The notes: generated by a model not told the origin, from the sequence alone. DNA of 64,000 nt from Colwellia sp. 1_MG-2023 (GCF_030546755.1 NZ_JAUOPE010000002.1:310001-374000); one strand, 5' to 3'. Positions 1 through 9,387 are shown, counted from the stretch's first letter. A program made the numbers and translations.

Positions 1-50
1 AAAGTTGCTGATTTATCTGCTTAGATCATTAATACGATATGCGAGCTAAG

Positions 51-2474
51 TTACTCATACCTGAGCGCTAAACTCGGTTCCATTTTCACGGCTCGTCTGG
101 TCGGCAAATAAGTGGCAAACATCACCACTAATGACAAACCGACAGCCACGACAATTGCTTGCATAAAATAGATGGCTATTGGAAAGATTCCTTCAGTAAA
201 TTTATGAAAGCCAAAGGCAAGTAAATAAAACAGCACCATCGCAAGACCAAGACCAATCAATAATTGTTTAGCGCCCTGCTTTAAAAACATGTTTATAATG
301 CTTTTGTCGGTTGCGCCAACTGCTCTTCTAATACCCACTTCGTGCGTTCGCTGTGCTACCGAGTTAGCCGTTAAACCATAAATGCCGACCATAGCAAGCA
401 GTAAAGCAAAAAATCCGGTACCAAAGGTAATATTAGACATTAATCGCATTGAATCTCGCATCATGTTTCGATTCTTATCTGACGGTTGAACTTCATAGGC
501 TAATTCTATATTTCTATCCGTTTGAAACATGGCTTGGTAAAAAATTTCTGCTCGGTTTTTTGCATTAGGCTGAACACGATAATGTAAAATCTGAAAAGAG
601 TCAGCGAACTGTAGGCCTGACAAGTATATTTCATCAGCGCTATCACGTTTGCCAAACAATTTACTGGCATTCATGCGATTGCTAACCACCCCGACAATCA
701 CTACTTTCTCATCTTTATCATCGACGTTAATCACAAAACTTTTTTCTAATGGCGATTCACCTGACCAATATCGATTCGCCATGGATTGACTAATAATGGC
801 AACTTTTTGCTGGCCTAATTTATCCATATGGGTAAATTGCCGTCCCGCTTTTAGCTCAATACCCACCGTAGCACTATCACCTATCACGCTAATAGTATCA
901 ATTTTTGGCTTATCTTCTTCCGCTTGGTATTCATGCCCATCCAAGCTTATTGCTGAAGGCCCCATCCAATTATGGGTGATAACATCAACTACTTGAGGGT
1001 TAGATTTAAGTCGTTCGATTAACTCGTTCAATAACGCTAATTGTTGTAGCTGATCGGTATATTTTGATTCTGGTATAGTAAAGCGTGCCGTCATTACATT
1101 CTGATAATTATCTCCCATATCCATATTAATAAATTTATGCGCAATAAAGGCCGATATCGAGCCAATAAGCATTAATACTGCGACTAAAAATACTTGTGTG
1201 GTAACTAATATTCGAGACAAACGTCCTGACTTTTTACTTTGTGCGCCTCTAGTGCCATCTCTTAATACCAAATTAATATCTTGATTTGCAGAACGCCAAG
1301 CGGGTAAAAAAGTAGATAATAAAATAGTGACTAAAGTAAATAAAATAGCCATCGACAAGGTTGCGCCGTCCATACCATAATGCCACCAAAACGCTCCACC
1401 ATTAGGTAGCCAAGAACTCAGCACAATTTCAGTATAATCAAGCACGGCGGCAACCAATAACACGGAAAGCAAAGCACCAAGACAAGTAATAATAGTTCCT
1501 TCCCACATTAACTGACTCACTAATCGCTTAGTTTTTGCCCCTAATGCTGCTCTGATGGCGGTTTCTTTTTGACGCTCAATGGTTCGAGCAAACAACAAAT
1601 TACCAACATTAATACAAGCAAGTAACAAAATTAACCAAGAGATAAGCATTAAAAAAGCAAATACAATATTGCCATCATTGCCTGTTTGAGCCATTTGAAA
1701 TGTCAATAATTGCACGGTTTTATTAAGCTCTGGCAAGTCATATAATTTGACGTTTCGTTGATAAATTTGATTTATCGCTTGACCCAGCTCTTGCTCTGCT
1801 TGCGCAATTTCTACGCTTTGCTTTAACCGCGCATAAGCATAATAACTCGCACTTTTTTCAGGATCATCATTAAAGTAACTATTCGTTAAAGGCAGCCAAA
1901 TTTGTGATGAATGCGGAAAGCGGTAAGCCTTTGGCATCACACCAATAATTTCCGTAATTTGGCCATTAAGCACCATAGTTTTTTCTAGAATGTCATTACT
2001 ACCTTGATGGTCCGCTTGCCATAATTCATAACTAATTAATGCGACAGGTGTTGCGCCTTCTTCTAGATCCTTGCTTTGAATAACTCGACCTTGAATCGGT
2101 AGTATACGGCTAAACTCGAAAAAGCCTGGACGGATATAACTCCCCGAATAATTCTTTCCTGACTGCCCCACGGAAACCCTGATATCGGCATTTTCATAAA
2201 TACCAAATTCTTCAAAACTCGATAACGTGTCTTTTACGTTTTCAAATTCATAACCGGTGATATGTCGGAATTTTTCATTATGATAAACCGTAACAGATTT
2301 TGCTGTCTCTCCTTCAGGAATAGGTAAAGGCTTATATATAGTGGAATAGAGGAAAGAAAAGGTAAATAAACTAATGGATAAACCACCAATTAACACACCT
2401 ATGGTCATCGCAGTAAATTTTGGCGATTGAAACAGTAATCGCACGGCGTATTTAATATCTATAAACATTGACAT
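51..2474 (-). CDS. MacB-like ABC transporter permease with two FtsX domains
   Basis: Membrane subunit of an ABC exporter of the MacB/FtsX type, which uses a mechanotransmission mechanism to push substrates out of the periplasm or inner membrane. The 807-residue protein is duplicated. The first half has a TM segment near residues 20-45, a MacB_PCD-like periplasmic domain and FtsX-like helices at about 270-400. The second half repeats this with a TM at about 425-445, a periplasmic part, and final helices at about 690-805 containing the family motif around GIRRAVGA. The short motif ETAIRAALGA is the matching element of the first half. It is the last gene of a three-gene operon, 4 bp after the ATPase stop. 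The substrate cannot be read from sequence; antimicrobial peptide or lipid export is usual for the family. No TolC-like gene is in the window. Confidence 0.88.
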   Translation of the reverse strand: MSMFIDIKYAVRLLFQSPKFTAMTIGVLIGGLSISLFTFSFLYSTIYKPLPIPEGETAKSVTVYHNEKFRHITGYEFENVKDTLSSFEEFGIYENADIRVSVGQSGKNYSGSYIRPGFFEFSRILPIQGRVIQSKDLEEGATPVALISYELWQADHQGSNDILEKTMVLNGQITEIIGVMPKAYRFPHSSQIWLPLTNSYFNDDPEKSASYYAYARLKQSVEIAQAEQELGQAINQIYQRNVKLYDLPELNKTVQLLTFQMAQTGNDGNIVFAFLMLISWLILLLACINVGNLLFARTIERQKETAIRAALGAKTKRLVSQLMWEGTIITCLGALLSVLLVAAVLDYTEIVLSSWLPNGGAFWWHYGMDGATLSMAILFTLVTILLSTFLPAWRSANQDINLVLRDGTRGAQSKKSGRLSRILVTTQVFLVAVLMLIGSISAFIAHKFINMDMGDNYQNVMTARFTIPESKYTDQLQQLALLNELIERLKSNPQVVDVITHNWMGPSAISLDGHEYQAEEDKPKIDTISVIGDSATVGIELKAGRQFTHMDKLGQQKVAIISQSMANRYWSGESPLEKSFVINVDDKDEKVVIVGVVSNRMNASKLFGKRDSADEIYLSGLQFADSFQILHYRVQPNAKNRAEIFYQAMFQTDRNIELAYEVQPSDKNRNMMRDSMRLMSNITFGTGFFALLLAMVGIYGLTANSVAQRTHEVGIRRAVGATDKSIINMFLKQGAKQLLIGLGLAMVLFYLLAFGFHKFTEGIFPIAIYFMQAIVVAVGLSLVVMFATYLPTRRAVKMEPSLALRYE

Positions 2475-2478
2475 TATT

Positions 2479-3210
2479 TTACCCCACAGCTATTTCAGCA
2501 GGATTAACCTGATTTGAGTTCGCACGATTGACGTGATCTCTGATTAACTGACCATCAAACATTTCTAAACAACGACTTGCTCTATTCGCGGACGCTGGAT
2601 CATGCGTTACCATGCAAATCGTAGCGCCATCTTGATGTAAGACATCAAATAACTGTAAGACAGCTTCGGCATTTTTTGAATCCAAGTTACCTGTTGGTTC
2701 ATCAGCAAGTATGATACTCGGATCATTCACTAATGCTCGAGCGACAGCAACTCGTTGTTGCTGACCACCGGATAATTGCGAAGGAAAGTGATTTTTTCGA
2801 TGTCCCATTTCAACTTTAGCTAAAACCTCGTTCACCTTATCCTCCATAAATTGTTTAGATTTATTTGCTTGATACGTCAATGGCAACATGACATTTTCAA
2901 AGACTGTTAAATCTGAAATTAAATTAAACGATTGAAAAACAAATCCTATTTGTTCAGATCGAATAGTTGCACGTTGGTCTCGGGTTAATGATGAAACATC
3001 GTTATCCGCTAATAAATATTGACCACCACTTGGCGAATCAAGCAAACCTAGCAACGACAACAATGTTGATTTACCACAGCCAGATTGACCACTTAACGCA
3101 ATGTACTCACCCTTATTAATCACTAAATTGATATCATTTAGTGCACGAGTTTCTATCTCTTCGGTGAAAAAGGTTTTACTAATATTATTTAAGGTAATTA
3201 ACGCAGTCAT
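2479..3210 (-). CDS. MacB/LolD-type ABC transporter ATP-binding protein
   Basis: Nucleotide-binding subunit that energises the adjacent permease. Visible motifs are Walker A (GQSGCGKS), the Q-loop region FQSFNLI, the signature LSGGQQQR and Walker B (ILADEPTG), in the normal order for the LolD/MacB class. I chose the ATG at 3210 (MTALITLNN, 243 residues). It has an AAAGAG ribosome binding site about 8 nt upstream, whereas the longer frame begins with a GTG at 3231 that lacks one. The gene lies between the adaptor and the permease and is surely cotranscribed with them. Confidence 0.9.
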   Translation of the reverse strand: MTALITLNNISKTFFTEEIETRALNDINLVINKGEYIALSGQSGCGKSTLLSLLGLLDSPSGGQYLLADNDVSSLTRDQRATIRSEQIGFVFQSFNLISDLTVFENVMLPLTYQANKSKQFMEDKVNEVLAKVEMGHRKNHFPSQLSGGQQQRVAVARALVNDPSIILADEPTGNLDSKNAEAVLQLFDVLHQDGATICMVTHDPASANRASRCLEMFDGQLIRDHVNRANSNQVNPAEIAVG

Positions 3211-3283
3211 AATTTTTATCTCTTTATTCACAAGTTATTTTAGTTAGCTAACATTGTTTTCAAATCTGTTTTCAAATCTGGTT

Positions 3284-4546
3284 TTAATTAATCATAATTT
3301 GTTGATGATCTTGCCAAGCCGTTGAGTCTGAAATAATGACTTCATCGCCTACTGATAAACCCGACAATATTTGAATATTATTCACAGAAGTCTGGCCTAA
3401 ATTAACGACTCGCTTATTAGCAAACGCTTTATCGTCACTCAAGGCGTACAGGTTAACCGTGGTATGACTAGGCGCATACACAGGTCGTTTGATATATAAC
3501 GCATCGGCAATATTGCTAATTTCAATTAAGCCATCGACGGTTAAATCAGGTCTGGCTTCATTCGGTAATTCACTCGTTAAGGCAACATCAATTAACACCA
3601 TGCCATTTTTCACCGCAGGATCGATACGAATGACTTTGCCTGAAATTTCACTTCTTCGAGTATCAATACTCACGAATTGCCCTAAAGCGATGTCTCGTGC
3701 TCGCACTTCTTGAACCTGCAACTCAGCAAATAAAGAGTGTTGATCAGCGATTAACGCTACGCTATCACCCACTTGAGTGCGTTCACCTAGCTCAAGGGAT
3801 ACTTGTTGGATAATTCCTTCGGTATTGGCTTTCACTTGCAATGCCGCCACTTGATCGACAACTCGTTGATAATTGTTTTCAACTAAGCCAAGGCGCGCAT
3901 TTTGTGCGATTTTAGTGGCAGCCATATTAGCTTTCATTTTCTCCGCTTTTTGCTGTTGCGCTTGCCAATACTGCATTTGTTGTTTCACCGCTAACTGGCT
4001 TTTTTGATAATCGAGTGCAGAAACCGTCGCGTTTCCTTGCTGCATTAATAAGGTTTCAGCGTCTAATTTTAATTTGGCTGATTGATAACTAAATTCAGCA
4101 GATACGACTGCATTTTGTAAATCTACCATTTGTGATTCAAGGGCTACATAGGCGGCATGACTTTCAGCTTTATTAGCTTCAAGCTCCCAGCGCGCAGTTT
4201 CAAGCTCTCGATGAAGTTCAGGGTTTGATAATTGCACCAGTACATCTCCAACATGCACTTTAGCGCCAGCTTTTACAAAAACTTCTTCAACTCTCCCAGC
4301 CACTTGTGATGATACCCAACGGATATTTAGGGGTTTTAATAACCCCGAAGCGCGAACATTTACCGTGAAGTTTCCTTGCTGAACTTTAGCGGTAACAAAT
4401 GATTTTTTATCGAGAAAATAAGAAGCATCGCCCAAATAGTTTTTTAAAAGATAGATAGTCGTGAGCAAGACAATCGCAGGAAAAATAATCCAATATTTTT
4501 TCCACAATGGTTTAGCGACTATTGTTCTTTGTACATCCATAATCAT
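3284..4546 (-). CDS. HlyD/MacA-like periplasmic adaptor subunit
   Basis: Membrane-fusion adaptor of the ABC exporter encoded by the next two genes. It has an N-terminal TM anchor (about residues 18-35), a lipoyl-like half-motif around VRASGLLKPLN and GAKVHVGDVLVQL, a long alpha-helical hairpin rich in A, Q, K and E (about 110-225), the second lipoyl half (EGIIQQVSLELGERTQVGD), then beta-barrel and membrane-proximal domains. The frame opens at TTG 4549. ATG at 4546 or 4540 (MDVQRT) is more likely, and no clear ribosome binding site decides between them. It is the first gene of the operon, just downstream of a sigma-54-like promoter. Confidence 0.85.
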   Translation of the reverse strand: MIMDVQRTIVAKPLWKKYWIIFPAIVLLTTIYLLKNYLGDASYFLDKKSFVTAKVQQGNFTVNVRASGLLKPLNIRWVSSQVAGRVEEVFVKAGAKVHVGDVLVQLSNPELHRELETARWELEANKAESHAAYVALESQMVDLQNAVVSAEFSYQSAKLKLDAETLLMQQGNATVSALDYQKSQLAVKQQMQYWQAQQQKAEKMKANMAATKIAQNARLGLVENNYQRVVDQVAALQVKANTEGIIQQVSLELGERTQVGDSVALIADQHSLFAELQVQEVRARDIALGQFVSIDTRRSEISGKVIRIDPAVKNGMVLIDVALTSELPNEARPDLTVDGLIEISNIADALYIKRPVYAPSHTTVNLYALSDDKAFANKRVVNLGQTSVNNIQILSGLSVGDEVIISDSTAWQDHQQIMIN

Positions 4547-4577
4547 CAATACTGTTATTTATTGTTGATTGGTTAAG

Positions 4578-4594
4578 TACAAGTCTTATGCCAA
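4578..4594 (-). promoter_or_regulatory. probable sigma-54 (-24/-12) promoter of the ABC export operon
   Basis: On the minus strand the sequence reads TTGGCATAAGACTTGTA, close to the sigma-54 consensus YTGGCAC-N5-TTGCW. The invariant GG at -24 and the TTG are present with correct spacing; the -12 GC is GT. It would place transcription start about 22-28 nt before the adaptor ATG. No good sigma-70 promoter is evident in the same gap. Confidence 0.5.
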
Positions 4595-4667
4595 AAAACT
4601 TAAAGTCACTAAGCCATTAATATAAAAGGACTTTAAAAAAACATTACGCAAAGTGCAATTGCAATTG

Positions 4668-4716
4668 TGTCACTTTCGAGACAGTTTAGTTTATGACAAG
4701 TCGCAATTTTGAGACA
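4668..4716 (-). promoter_or_regulatory. paired upstream activator-like sites for the sigma-54 promoter
   Basis: Two related imperfect inverted repeats occur here. One at 4668-4683 has the form TGTCTC-N4-GTGACA on the minus strand; the other at 4699-4716 begins TGTCTCAAAA. Both share TGTCTC followed by an A-rich core and lie about 80-135 bp upstream of the -12 element, where enhancer-binding proteins bind. No matching regulator gene is in the window. Confidence 0.4.
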
Positions 4717-4732
4717 CACATTAAGGTACTTT

Positions 4733-6472
4733 TTAAAACTCAGCGTCTAGTTGAAAGGCCATCTGCTTTTTGTTCACCGGATGTTCAAAGGCTAAATATT
4801 CAGCATGCAAATGCAGTCGGTTAGCCTTTTGACCATATAAATCATCACCTAAAATTGGCATATTTAAACCATCCACATGCGCACAATGCATACGTAGCTG
4901 ATGTGTTCTGCCGGTTTTAGGGTAAAGATATACTTTGGTCAATTTTTTATCTGAGGTAAATTTTGGTTGAGGATGATATTTTTCAAAACGAGTGAGCGCT
5001 TTTTTACCATGAGTAAAGCACACTAACTGGCGTGGTCTATCATTAATATCCACCGTTAGCGGTAAATCAATACTGCCTGCTTCTTTGATTAACTCTCCTT
5101 CAATAATCGCAACATATCGTTTCTCAATAGTTTTGTTGATAAACTGCTGTTGCAGCTTTTTATGCGCCCTTGGATTTAACGCAAGTATCAAAAGTCCTGA
5201 GGTTGCCATGTCTAAACGATGAACAATGAGTGATCCAGTCGCCTGTGGAAATTGTTCTTTAATACGGCTATAAACAGAATCAGTTATCGTCTTGCCAGGC
5301 ACAGAAAGAAATTCAGCCGGTTTATTCACCACGACAATATCTTGGTCATGATAGACAATCGGTAAAATTTTACCTTCAGCAGGATTCGCCAATAACGGAT
5401 TTTCATCTAGCTCTATTCCTGCAAGCATATGTGCAAGGATCGGTTGGCATTTTCCCTGACACGCCGGATAAAAATTCTTATGTTGACGAATTTCAGAGCT
5501 AGGCGCTGCTCCCCACCAAAATTCTGCCATAGTGATAGGCGTTAAATTATGTCGAAAAGCATAGTGTAATAGTTTTGGCGCAGCACAATCGCCAGCACCC
5601 GCAGGAGGTGTTTGAAAAAGTGAATTTTTAAATAAAGTTAATAAATTTTGTGCATCACCGTTTTTATTAAGAAATTGATATTGCTTAAAAAGGTATTTTT
5701 GTAAGGCATTTGATAGCTTTTTTCGCTGCTTTTTTAAATCAGCAAGCAATTCTGTTAACGGATTTAATGTGGTCTCTATCGCCGTAATTTTTTCTTGCCA
5801 GTGTAGTTTTAAATCCGCTAACGCGTGTTTGTCTTCCACACTTTCACGACTCATTTGAATACTAAACGATTTATAGTCTGTTTCAGTTAATTCACCCTGT
5901 TGTAATGCTTGCGTAGCCGAGGCCCGTTTTTGTTTTCGCGTTTTGCGATTAGCCACCATAGTGTCACGAAAATCAGCTAATTCTTGGTCATACTGCTCAG
6001 TTAATTCAGCAAGCTCTGCGGTTAACTTAGCCAGCAAAGCACTATTTTCTTGAGAGGTTATCTGTTGATTAATGTCATTAATAACCAATTGTTTCTCATT
6101 AAAAAAATCATCTTCTTGCTGCATATCGTAAACAGGCGGAACAAAAGTTGTTAAACAGTCTTGCTTGGCGAGTTTGCCAGAAAATGCCGACAAATATCCT
6201 AATTCACCTTGGGGATTTTTCACCACTAACACCCCAAACATTTTACCATTTACTTCGTCGATATTGGTCGATGTAGCCACTTGCTCGTTCATTGACATGG
6301 CAACATGATAATGCCATTGATGATGACTCAATAAATATTGCTGCAACTCTTGCACGGCAACAAGTGCAAGCGGATGAGGTTGATAATAAAACGGGTAGGT
6401 AAAACGCTGAGGTAATGCGTGATCCGCGATCGATTCTTTAAAGGAGGTAAAGCAAGATTCACCAGGGAGCAT
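4733..6472 (-). CDS. RluA-family pseudouridine synthase with long N-terminal extension
   Basis: Converts uridine to pseudouridine in structured RNA. The catalytic domain is C-terminal (about residues 360-579), with the RluA motif HRLDMATSG containing the catalytic Asp and the downstream motif KTGRTHQLRMH. The N-terminal 350 residues are unusual for the family. They include a charged coiled coil (about 130-260, rich in E, K, Q and L) and a segment with GDCAAPK and a cluster of Cys/His (FYPACQGKC) that could bind a metal. This long architecture is known in marine gammaproteobacteria, but its RNA target cannot be read here. It is a single gene, separated from proBA by a strong terminator. Confidence 0.85.
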   Translation of the reverse strand: MLPGESCFTSFKESIADHALPQRFTYPFYYQPHPLALVAVQELQQYLLSHHQWHYHVAMSMNEQVATSTNIDEVNGKMFGVLVVKNPQGELGYLSAFSGKLAKQDCLTTFVPPVYDMQQEDDFFNEKQLVINDINQQITSQENSALLAKLTAELAELTEQYDQELADFRDTMVANRKTRKQKRASATQALQQGELTETDYKSFSIQMSRESVEDKHALADLKLHWQEKITAIETTLNPLTELLADLKKQRKKLSNALQKYLFKQYQFLNKNGDAQNLLTLFKNSLFQTPPAGAGDCAAPKLLHYAFRHNLTPITMAEFWWGAAPSSEIRQHKNFYPACQGKCQPILAHMLAGIELDENPLLANPAEGKILPIVYHDQDIVVVNKPAEFLSVPGKTITDSVYSRIKEQFPQATGSLIVHRLDMATSGLLILALNPRAHKKLQQQFINKTIEKRYVAIIEGELIKEAGSIDLPLTVDINDRPRQLVCFTHGKKALTRFEKYHPQPKFTSDKKLTKVYLYPKTGRTHQLRMHCAHVDGLNMPILGDDLYGQKANRLHLHAEYLAFEHPVNKKQMAFQLDAEF

Positions 6473-6567
6473 AACAAAGCGAGCATTAAAAAGTTAAGGT
6501 AAGCGCATTATAAGCGAATCGTTAAAAAAGTTCGCATCTCTTAGCCATTTTTATTGCTAATAAAAAT

Positions 6568-6600
6568 AAAAACACTCGCTTTAAATAAGCGAGTGTTTTT
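6568..6600 (-). terminator. rho-independent terminator of proBA
   Basis: A perfect 14-bp inverted repeat (arms 6568-6581 and 6587-6600, core ACTCGCTT) with a 5-nt loop. On the minus strand it ends in a T-run, 33 bp after the proA stop. Confidence 0.9.
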
Positions 6601-6632
6601 AGCGATTAACAGCTATTGTCTGTTTGAGCGAA

Positions 6633-7880
6633 TTAAGCCCTCACTTGCCCTTCACCGTTCACTAAATATTTTTCAGTAGTTAATGACTCAATACCCATAG
6701 GCCCGTAGGCATGTAATTTAGAAGTGGCAATACCAATCTCAGCGCCAAGGCCTAATTGTGAGCCATCAGAAAAACGTGAAGATGCATTTACCATCACCAC
6801 CGACGCATCCACTAAACGTTGAAAGTTCATCGCTTTTTGTTGATCTTCAGTGCATATCACTTCGGTGTGATGACTACCAAATTGATCAATATGCTCAATT
6901 GCTTGACCAAAATCATCGACCACACGAATAGCAATTTCTAAGCTTAAGTATTCTTCTCCAAATTCTGAATCAGTTAACGGCACTATGTTGTTAAAATAAG
7001 GAGCTGTACGAGGGCAACCATTCACTTTCACGTCAAGTTCTTCAAAACGTTTCGCCACTAACGGTAAAAATTTATTGGCAACTTTTTGATGAACAAGTAA
7101 CCCTTCTAAAGCATTACAAACACCGGTACGTTGCGTCTTGCCGTTTAAAAGCAAAGCTAACGCTTTATCAATATCGGCTTTTTCATCAACAAATAAATGA
7201 CATACGCCTTTGTAATGTTGGATCACGGGAATTTGGCTATTTTCACTGACAAAATTAATTAAGCCTTCGCCACCGCGTGGGATCACTAAATCAATGTGAT
7301 CTTTTTGCATTAACAGTTCTGTCATCAATGCTCGATCAGGTTGGTCGATAACTGTGACAATTTCTTTAGGCAATTGGTGTTGTACTAAAACTTTTTGTAA
7401 AACGTTCGCAATAGCTAAGCTACTATTTAATGCTTCTTTGCCACCTCTTAATATGACGGCATTGCCTGACTTAATGCATAATCCTGCGGCATCGGCGGTC
7501 ACATTAGGTCGCGCTTCGTATATCATACATATTACGCCTAATGGCACACGCATTTTGCTAATTTTCAAACCATTAGGCCTAACACCTTGCTCTCTCTGCG
7601 TTCCTACTACATCGGGAATTTCTGCAACCGTTTCTAAACCAATGGCCATATCTTCAATACGAGCTTCATTTAATTGTAAACGGTCGAGCATTGCCTCACT
7701 TAACGACTTTTCTTGCGCAAAATTAATATCAAGCGCATTAGCTTGAAGAATGATTGTACTATTATTACGCAATGCCTTTGCCATATCATTTAACAACAGC
7801 GCTTTGTCTTTACTGGTTTGAATAGCCATAACTTTAGCGGCTTGTGCGGCTTTACTTGCAATTGTAGTAATTAAACTCAT
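6633..7880 (-). CDS. proA: gamma-glutamyl phosphate reductase
   Basis: Second step of proline synthesis: NADPH-dependent reduction of gamma-glutamyl phosphate to glutamate semialdehyde in the cytoplasm. The 415-residue length is standard. The aldehyde-dehydrogenase-like fold shows the catalytic Cys in RTGVCNALEG and the family end motif GAEIGIATSKLHAYGPMG. The start ATG shares its A with the proB stop (TAATG), giving translational coupling to the kinase whose labile product it uses. Confidence 0.97.
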   Translation of the reverse strand: MSLITTIASKAAQAAKVMAIQTSKDKALLLNDMAKALRNNSTIILQANALDINFAQEKSLSEAMLDRLQLNEARIEDMAIGLETVAEIPDVVGTQREQGVRPNGLKISKMRVPLGVICMIYEARPNVTADAAGLCIKSGNAVILRGGKEALNSSLAIANVLQKVLVQHQLPKEIVTVIDQPDRALMTELLMQKDHIDLVIPRGGEGLINFVSENSQIPVIQHYKGVCHLFVDEKADIDKALALLLNGKTQRTGVCNALEGLLVHQKVANKFLPLVAKRFEELDVKVNGCPRTAPYFNNIVPLTDSEFGEEYLSLEIAIRVVDDFGQAIEHIDQFGSHHTEVICTEDQQKAMNFQRLVDASVVMVNASSRFSDGSQLGLGAEIGIATSKLHAYGPMGIESLTTEKYLVNGEGQVRA

Positions 7881-8983
7881 TAAGACTCCATTAAGGCGAT
7901 AAATTGTTTAGATAAAATAGGTTCATCAGTTTTATCTAGTTCTTCAGAAAAATTAGTATTATCACTACAGGCGATAAAGTTGAGTAAGCAACTACTGTAA
8001 TTGGTTTTCACTTTCGCTAGTTTTTCACCACTATGTTTCCTCAGTAGTACAGTATCTCCCGACGAAAAATTACCTTTAACACTGACTAAGTCGTCGATAT
8101 CTAATATATCGTTTGGTTGGTTTTCGCTAATCTGATAATCCTCACTGACAATCAACTCACCTTGTACACGAGTGGTATGACGCATCCAATGAACACCATC
8201 AAGCATGGGATCTTTATGAGGATAAAAATGAGTGCCTGGGTTTTCGTCTTTCAATAATGAATTAAAACTTTGCTCTTTAAAGCCATTCACGATGAAAGTA
8301 TCAATACCATGAGCAATGGCTTTTTCTGCTGCTTGAATTTTAGTTTTCATGCCGCCGGTACCAACACTGCTCGTAGCACCGCCTGCCATAGCATAAATGT
8401 CATCATTAATTTGATAAACGTCTGACAATAACTTTGCGTCGTCATTCAAATGAGGATTAGCATCAAAAAGCCCATCAATATCTGAACAAATAATTAACGA
8501 ATCTGCTTTGGCAGCCGTAGCAACCATCGCCGATAAATTATCATTATCGCCAACTTTCAACTTATCTGTTGTTACCGCATCATTTTCATTAATGATAGGT
8601 AAAATATTATTTACTAATAAAGTATCAATGGTATTTCGGATACTTTCATAACGATCTCTATTTCGTAAATCGCCATGTGTTAATAATAATTGTGCTGTTG
8701 GGAAATCAAAAAGCCTGTCCCAGGTAGCCATCATTTCAGCTTGACCTGCGGCTGCCATGGCTTTTTTTATCACGATATTATCTTCACCTGATTCATCAAA
8801 TAAATGCGCGCCAGCCCCTACAGAGCCGGAAGAAACCAAAACCACTTGTATGCCTGATAAACGGCAACGAACGATAAAATTTGCAATACTAAGTAAGTAT
8901 TGACTGCTACAACCATTTTGATTGGGGGCAAATAACGCACTACCGACTTTAATGACTATTCTTTGCCAAGTTTTAAAACTCAC
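7880..8983 (-). CDS. proB: glutamate 5-kinase
   Basis: First committed step of proline synthesis: phosphorylates glutamate. The 367-residue protein has an amino-acid kinase domain (IVIKVGSALF at the N-terminus, VLVSSGSVGAG, the ENDAV motif, VGTGGMKTKI) and a C-terminal PUA domain from about residue 275. It starts with GTG, preceded by AAGGG about 6 nt upstream. In this family the kinase is feedback-inhibited by proline. First gene of proBA. Confidence 0.96.
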   Translation of the reverse strand: MSFKTWQRIVIKVGSALFAPNQNGCSSQYLLSIANFIVRCRLSGIQVVLVSSGSVGAGAHLFDESGEDNIVIKKAMAAAGQAEMMATWDRLFDFPTAQLLLTHGDLRNRDRYESIRNTIDTLLVNNILPIINENDAVTTDKLKVGDNDNLSAMVATAAKADSLIICSDIDGLFDANPHLNDDAKLLSDVYQINDDIYAMAGGATSSVGTGGMKTKIQAAEKAIAHGIDTFIVNGFKEQSFNSLLKDENPGTHFYPHKDPMLDGVHWMRHTTRVQGELIVSEDYQISENQPNDILDIDDLVSVKGNFSSGDTVLLRKHSGEKLAKVKTNYSSCLLNFIACSDNTNFSEELDKTDEPILSKQFIALMES

Positions 8984-9194
8984 GTGAAACCCTTAATAAG
9001 TTATTTAGTACTTTAATACTGACAGCTTATGTCAATATATGAATGAGTATGAGAATACTCAGAAATTAAAAAAGACTGATATTTAAGTCTTGTTTTCCTG
9101 GATTGTTAAATTTGACTATCTATTTAACTTTTATAAAACAAAGATTGTCTCGCTTCATGTAAAACGAGTATGAAACAAGAAAATACAAATAGTA

Positions 9195-9338
9195 CTAATT
9201 AAAAGTAGGAGGAGGATTGAATAAATTAATATATCGATTGAAATGACGTATTGGAGCAAAGTGATGTTGATAGTGAGTTCTAGCATATAATAAATCTACG
9301 GTACTACTGCCTTTTGAAATATCGCGTATGATATTCAT
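9195..9338 (-). CDS. small 47-residue ORF of unknown function
   Basis: An ORF too short for most gene finders. Its ATG is preceded by AAAAGGAAACAAG, a strong ribosome binding site at ideal spacing, and it ends with TAG at 9195-9197. The predicted product begins MNIIRDISKGSSTVDLLYAR, continues with a His/aromatic-rich middle (HYQHH, RHFNRY) and ends in a proline-rich tail (NPPPTFN). It has no TM segment or signal peptide. I do not recognise the family. Support comes from the ribosome binding site, from a promoter-like pair (TTGATT, 17 bp, TAGAGT) and from two SlyA-like palindromes directly upstream. Conservation is untested, so it could still be a spurious frame. Confidence 0.55.
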   Translation of the reverse strand: MNIIRDISKGSSTVDLLYARTHYQHHFAPIRHFNRYINLFNPPPTFN

Positions 9339-9360
9339 CTTGTTTCCTTTTATTTAATTA

Positions 9361-9387
9361 TTAGCGCTCTAATGATTAGTACTCTAA
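9361..9387 (-). promoter_or_regulatory. tandem SlyA/MarR-like operators upstream of the small ORF
   Basis: Two 12-bp elements of the form TTAG-N4-CTAA (TTAGCGCTCTAA at 9361-9372 and TTAGTACTCTAA at 9376-9387 on the plus strand) lie 15 bp apart. SlyA of the MarR family has the known consensus TTAGCAAGCTAA. The elements overlap the likely -10 hexamer (TAGAGT on the minus strand) of the 47-residue ORF, as expected for repression. Confidence 0.5.

Noticed and set aside
4650-4672. Second sigma-54 promoter around TGACACAATTGC
   Set aside because: The distance between the GA and GC positions is 7 or 13 nt rather than the required 10, and the -24 GG is missing.
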